Assembly (NCBI GenBank): GCA_030544235.1
Contig: CM060463.1
Location: forward strand, 1,258,925 to 1,322,924
DNA length: 64,000 nucleotides
Origin: Lepturacanthus savala
Lineage: Eukaryota > Chordata > Actinopteri > Scombriformes > Trichiuridae
Reading direction: 5' to 3'
The translations under genes and the position numbers were made by a program. Positions 60,961-64,000 of this stretch are shown here, piece after piece. The notes beneath the pieces are model-generated. The model made no database searches. It was not told where the DNA came from and saw only the letters and a program-made list of their open reading frames with translations. Every line of letters begins with the position of its first letter. Within the stretch, counting starts at the first letter, position 1.

Positions 60961-62062
60961 TTTCCTTCCTTCCTGTGAAGGAATAAAAGAAGGAAGGATG
61001 GAAAGGATGAAGGAATAAAGGAAGGGGACAGGGAGAAAGGAGAGAGTAAGTAAGGAAGGAAGAAAGGCCATCTTCCCTACTTCCTTCTGTCCTTCCTCCT
61101 CTCTCCCTTCCTCAATCATTTCCTCCTTCCTTTCCATCCTTCCTTGCTTCCTTCCTGTGCAGATTAGTAGTTCTATGTTTTGTAGGAAGGAAGGAAATGA
61201 GGAAGGAAGGAAGGAAAGAAGAAGGGCTTCCTCCGTTCTTCTTTCCTTCCTTCCTCCTCTCTCCCTTCCTTCCTCAATCGTTTCCTCCTTCCCTTCCTTC
61301 CTTCCTTTGTTCCTTTCTTCCTTCCTGTGAAGATTAGTAGTTATTTTATGGTTTGTAGGAAGGAAGGAAGGAAGGAAGGAAGGAAGGAAGGGTGGAAGGG
61401 AAGGAGTAAACGATTGAGGAAGGAAGGATGGAAAAGGATGAAGGAAGGGAGGAAGGAAAGAAGGAAATGATTACTTACTTCCTCAATGGTTTTCTCTTTC
61501 CCTTCCTTCCTTCCTTCCTTCCTTCCTTCCTTCCTTCCTTCCTTCCTTCCTTCCTTCCTTCCTTCCTTCCTGTGAAGATTAGCAGCTATTTTATGGTTTG
61601 TAGGAAGGAAGGAAGGAAGAAGGGCTCCCTTCCCTTCTTCTTTCCTTCCTTCCTCCTCTCTCTCTTACTTCCTCAATCGTTTCCTCCTTCTCTTCCACCC
61701 TTCCTTCCTTCCTTCCTTCCTTCCTAGGTGCCCTTCTTCCTTCCTGCGAAGATTGGTAGTTATTTTATGGTTTGTAGGAAGGATGGAAGGAAGGAAGGAC
61801 AGAGGGAAGGACGGAAGGGAAGACAAACAATTGAGGAAGGAAGGAAGGAAGAAAGGATGGAAAGGATAAAGGAATGAAGGGTTAGGAGTGAGGAAGAAGG
61901 AAGGAAGGAAGCAGGGCTCCCTTCCCTTCTTCCTTCCATCCTTCTTCCTCGCTCCTCAATTACTTATGCTTACTTCCTCAATCGTTTCCTTCCATCCTTT
62001 TCTTCCTTCCTGTGAAGATTAGGAAGGAAGGAAGGAAGGAAAGGAGGGAGGAAGTAAGGAAA
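60961..62062. repeat. Alternating (GGAA)n and (TTCC)n composite
   Basis: Runs of GGAA and TTCC alternate, joined by a recurring non-tetranucleotide linker TTCCTGTGAAGATTAGTAGT plus TATTTTATGGTTTGTAGGAA near 60970, 61155, 61325, 61570, 61743 and 62008. Adjacent GGAA and TTCC runs are mutually complementary and can form long hairpins. Confidence 0.93.
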
Positions 62063-62819
62063 CCCTAAAATAACGACCAACCTTCACAGACGTTAAGTCC
62101 ATTCTATAAAGCAGCAGAACCTCCTGTAATAATAATAATTCTGTTTTTAGTCGTGTTGCATCATTTCTGAGCCACTGATGAATTATTGAACCACTTCAGT
62201 CGTCCTCAGATCCTCTGAAGAGTCTCTGAATCATTTCTACATCAAACTGACATCAGTCCGTGGTAAAACCTGACTTTTCTGCGACCTTGGTACTTTGATA
62301 ACAAACCATAGCACGTTACTTCCTTCCTGCCTCCTTAATGTCATTTTTCAGTGTGAAAACCATATAATTCAAAGAATGTCCATGAGACGAGTTATAACAT
62401 TCATTCATTTTGATGTCAGGGGATTTGGAATGGGGGCAGGACGTGTCCGGATGTTACTGTATAATAATTTACTGTTTAATGAAGTGAAACTGCTATTATC
62501 TATTCATGTAATTATTTAACGTATAAATGTTGTTCTTTTTATTTTAATGCATCTACACATTGGTTTTCATGGCTTAATAGAACCTTTTTAACCTGTTAAA
62601 TAAAAGAAAACCTTGATATGGTCGTAGCATCGAGTGCTAAAAATGATTTAGGCTAAAACTCGTTGATTAATCAACGATCAAAATAGTCGTTAATCTACTT
62701 TAATTACATTTTGCTGATGATTCTGTCCTGAATCTGTCAGAGAGACTTTAACTTTGTTTTCAGCCCACATGGTGTTGACCAATCATGTTTCAGTGGTTGC
62801 TATGGTTACATGCAACCAA
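62063..62819. other. Single-copy spacer
   Basis: No gene recognised. 62660-62677 is an 18-bp perfect palindrome (half TCGTTGATT). The surrounding 62640-62700 looks like the end of the ATTAATCGATT element described above. Confidence 0.5.
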
Positions 62820-64000
62820 CGAGTCCATGTGAAGAGCAACGAGTCCATGTAGAGACCAACAAGTCCAGGTAGACAGCAACTAGTCCATGTAGAGATCAAC
62901 AAGTCCATGTAAAGAGCAACGAGTCCAAGTAGAGTCCATTTAGAGGCCAACAAGTCCATGTAGAGAGTACCGAGTCCATGTGGAGAGCAACGAGTCCAGG
63001 TAAAGAGCAACGAATCCATGTAGAGTCCATGTAGAGACCAACAAGTCCAGTTAGACAGCAACTAGTCCATGTAGAGATCAACAAGTCCATGTAAAGAGCT
63101 ACGAGTCCAAGTAGAGTCCATTTAGAGGCCAACAAGTCCATGTAGAGAGTACCGAGTCCATGTGGAGAGCAACGAGTCCACGTTGAGAGCAACAAGTCCA
63201 TGTGTAGTCCATGTAGAGAGCAATGAGTCCATGTAGAGAGCAACAAGTCCATGTAGACACCAACGTGTCCATGTAGAGAACAATGAGTCCATGTAGACAC
63301 CAACGAGTCCATGTAGAAAACAATGAGTCCATGTAGACACCAACGAGTCCATGTAGAGAACAATGAGTCCATGTAGAGACCAACGAGTCCAAGTAGAGAC
63401 CATTTAGAGACCAACAAGTCCATGTAGAGAGTATCGAGTTCATGTGGAAAGCAATGAGTCCATGTAAAGAGCAACAAGTCCAAGTAGAGTCCATTTAGAG
63501 ACCAGCAAGTCCATGTAAAGAGTAACTACTCCATGTGGAGAGCAACGAGTCCATGCAGAAAGCAACGAGTCCATGTAGTGAGCAACGAGTCCATGTGGAG
63601 AGCAACGAGTCCATATGGAGATCAACGAGTCCATGTAGAGATCAACGAGTCCATGTAGAGATCAACGAGTCCATGTAGAGATCAACGAGTCCATGTAGAG
63701 AGCAACAAGTCCATTTAGAGACCAACGAGTCCATGTAGAGTCCATGTAGAGTCCATGTAGAGATCAACGAGCCCATGTAGATATCAACGAGTCCATGTAG
63801 AGATCAACGAGTCCATGTAGATATCAACGAGTCCATGTAGAGATCAACGAGTCCATGTAGAGTCCATGTAGAGATCAACGAGTCCATGTAGAGTCCATGT
63901 AGAGTCCATGTAGAGATCAACGAGTCCATGTAGAGATCAACGAGTCCATGTAGAGACCAACGAGTCCATGTAGAGATCAACGAGTCCATGTACAGAGCAA
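62820..64000. repeat. 20-bp GAGTCCATGTAGAGATCAAC array, runs off the window
   Basis: Units of 20 bp (GAGTCCATGTAGAGA + TCAAC, CCAAC or GCAAC) with 10-bp half-unit additions (GTAGAGTCCAT). Diverged on the left, more regular to the right, and still running at 64000. Trp/Thr/Leu-rich minus frames are artefacts because 20 is not a multiple of three. Confidence 0.96.

Noticed and set aside
62783..63989. Minus-strand MDSLISTWTRWSLHGL-type frames
   Set aside because: 20-bp array read in rotating frames; not protein-coding.

Overview
The window looks like teleost fish nuclear DNA. The signs are very abundant (CA)n/(GT)n, (TA)n, (CCT)n and (GGAA)n microsatellites, a copy of a SINE-like repeat common in teleosts, a decayed Tc1-like transposon, short non-LTR reverse-transcriptase fragments, and a 'gctgcaacgattag...' interspersed repeat. 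No intact protein-coding gene, rRNA or functional tRNA could be supported. Essentially every long open frame is a read-through of a tandem array. Roughly 60% of the window is tandem repeat.

Layout. 1-12415: one satellite of about 400 copies of a 29-bp unit, interrupted seven times by an identical 100-bp tRNA-like module. 12416-16520: A/C-rich array, a 'TACTGAAAAT' array, a hairpin, a 'GTTAGCAGACA' array and two CA microsatellites. 16520-20000: AT-rich 115-120 bp repeat, a TA microsatellite and a 28-bp 'GTTAGCTAGTTTAAC' array. 20000-26045: a small reverse-transcriptase relic, two arrays of a 31-bp 'TAAAGTGCCCT' minisatellite, and an 832-bp CCT tract. 26515-30938: a 4.4-kb array of a 23-bp unit. 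30939-37557: T/C-rich array, 17-bp array, CAG/TAA array, and GC-richer single-copy spacers with promoter-like motifs. 37558-41570: 20-bp and 15-bp arrays and a third 31-bp-family array. 41571-48540: the longest single-copy stretch, with a diverged GGTACC array and a fold-back Tc1-like element carrying a nested SINE. 48540-55375: TACTG, 34-bp, GGTCCT and T/G arrays and many CA/GT/TA microsatellites. 55375-57655: a fourth 'AAAGTGCCCTTT' array. 58172-60480: composite of interspersed repeats with three copies of a reverse-transcriptase fragment. 60961-62062: alternating GGAA/TTCC. 62820-64000: a 20-bp array running off the end.

There are no genes here to form a pathway. The most notable structure is the first 12.4 kb. 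The embedded module has the full internal promoter of a tRNA gene (A box and B box at tRNA spacing) and the class I tRNA invariant residues. The T-runs of the surrounding satellite could act as RNA polymerase III terminators. Its seven copies are identical although the 29-bp units around them vary. The single-copy spacers carry an unexpected number of exact DR1 nuclear-receptor motifs (six), paired RFX X-box and M-box-like sites, and a repeated GATA/ETS arrangement. These are motif-level observations only.
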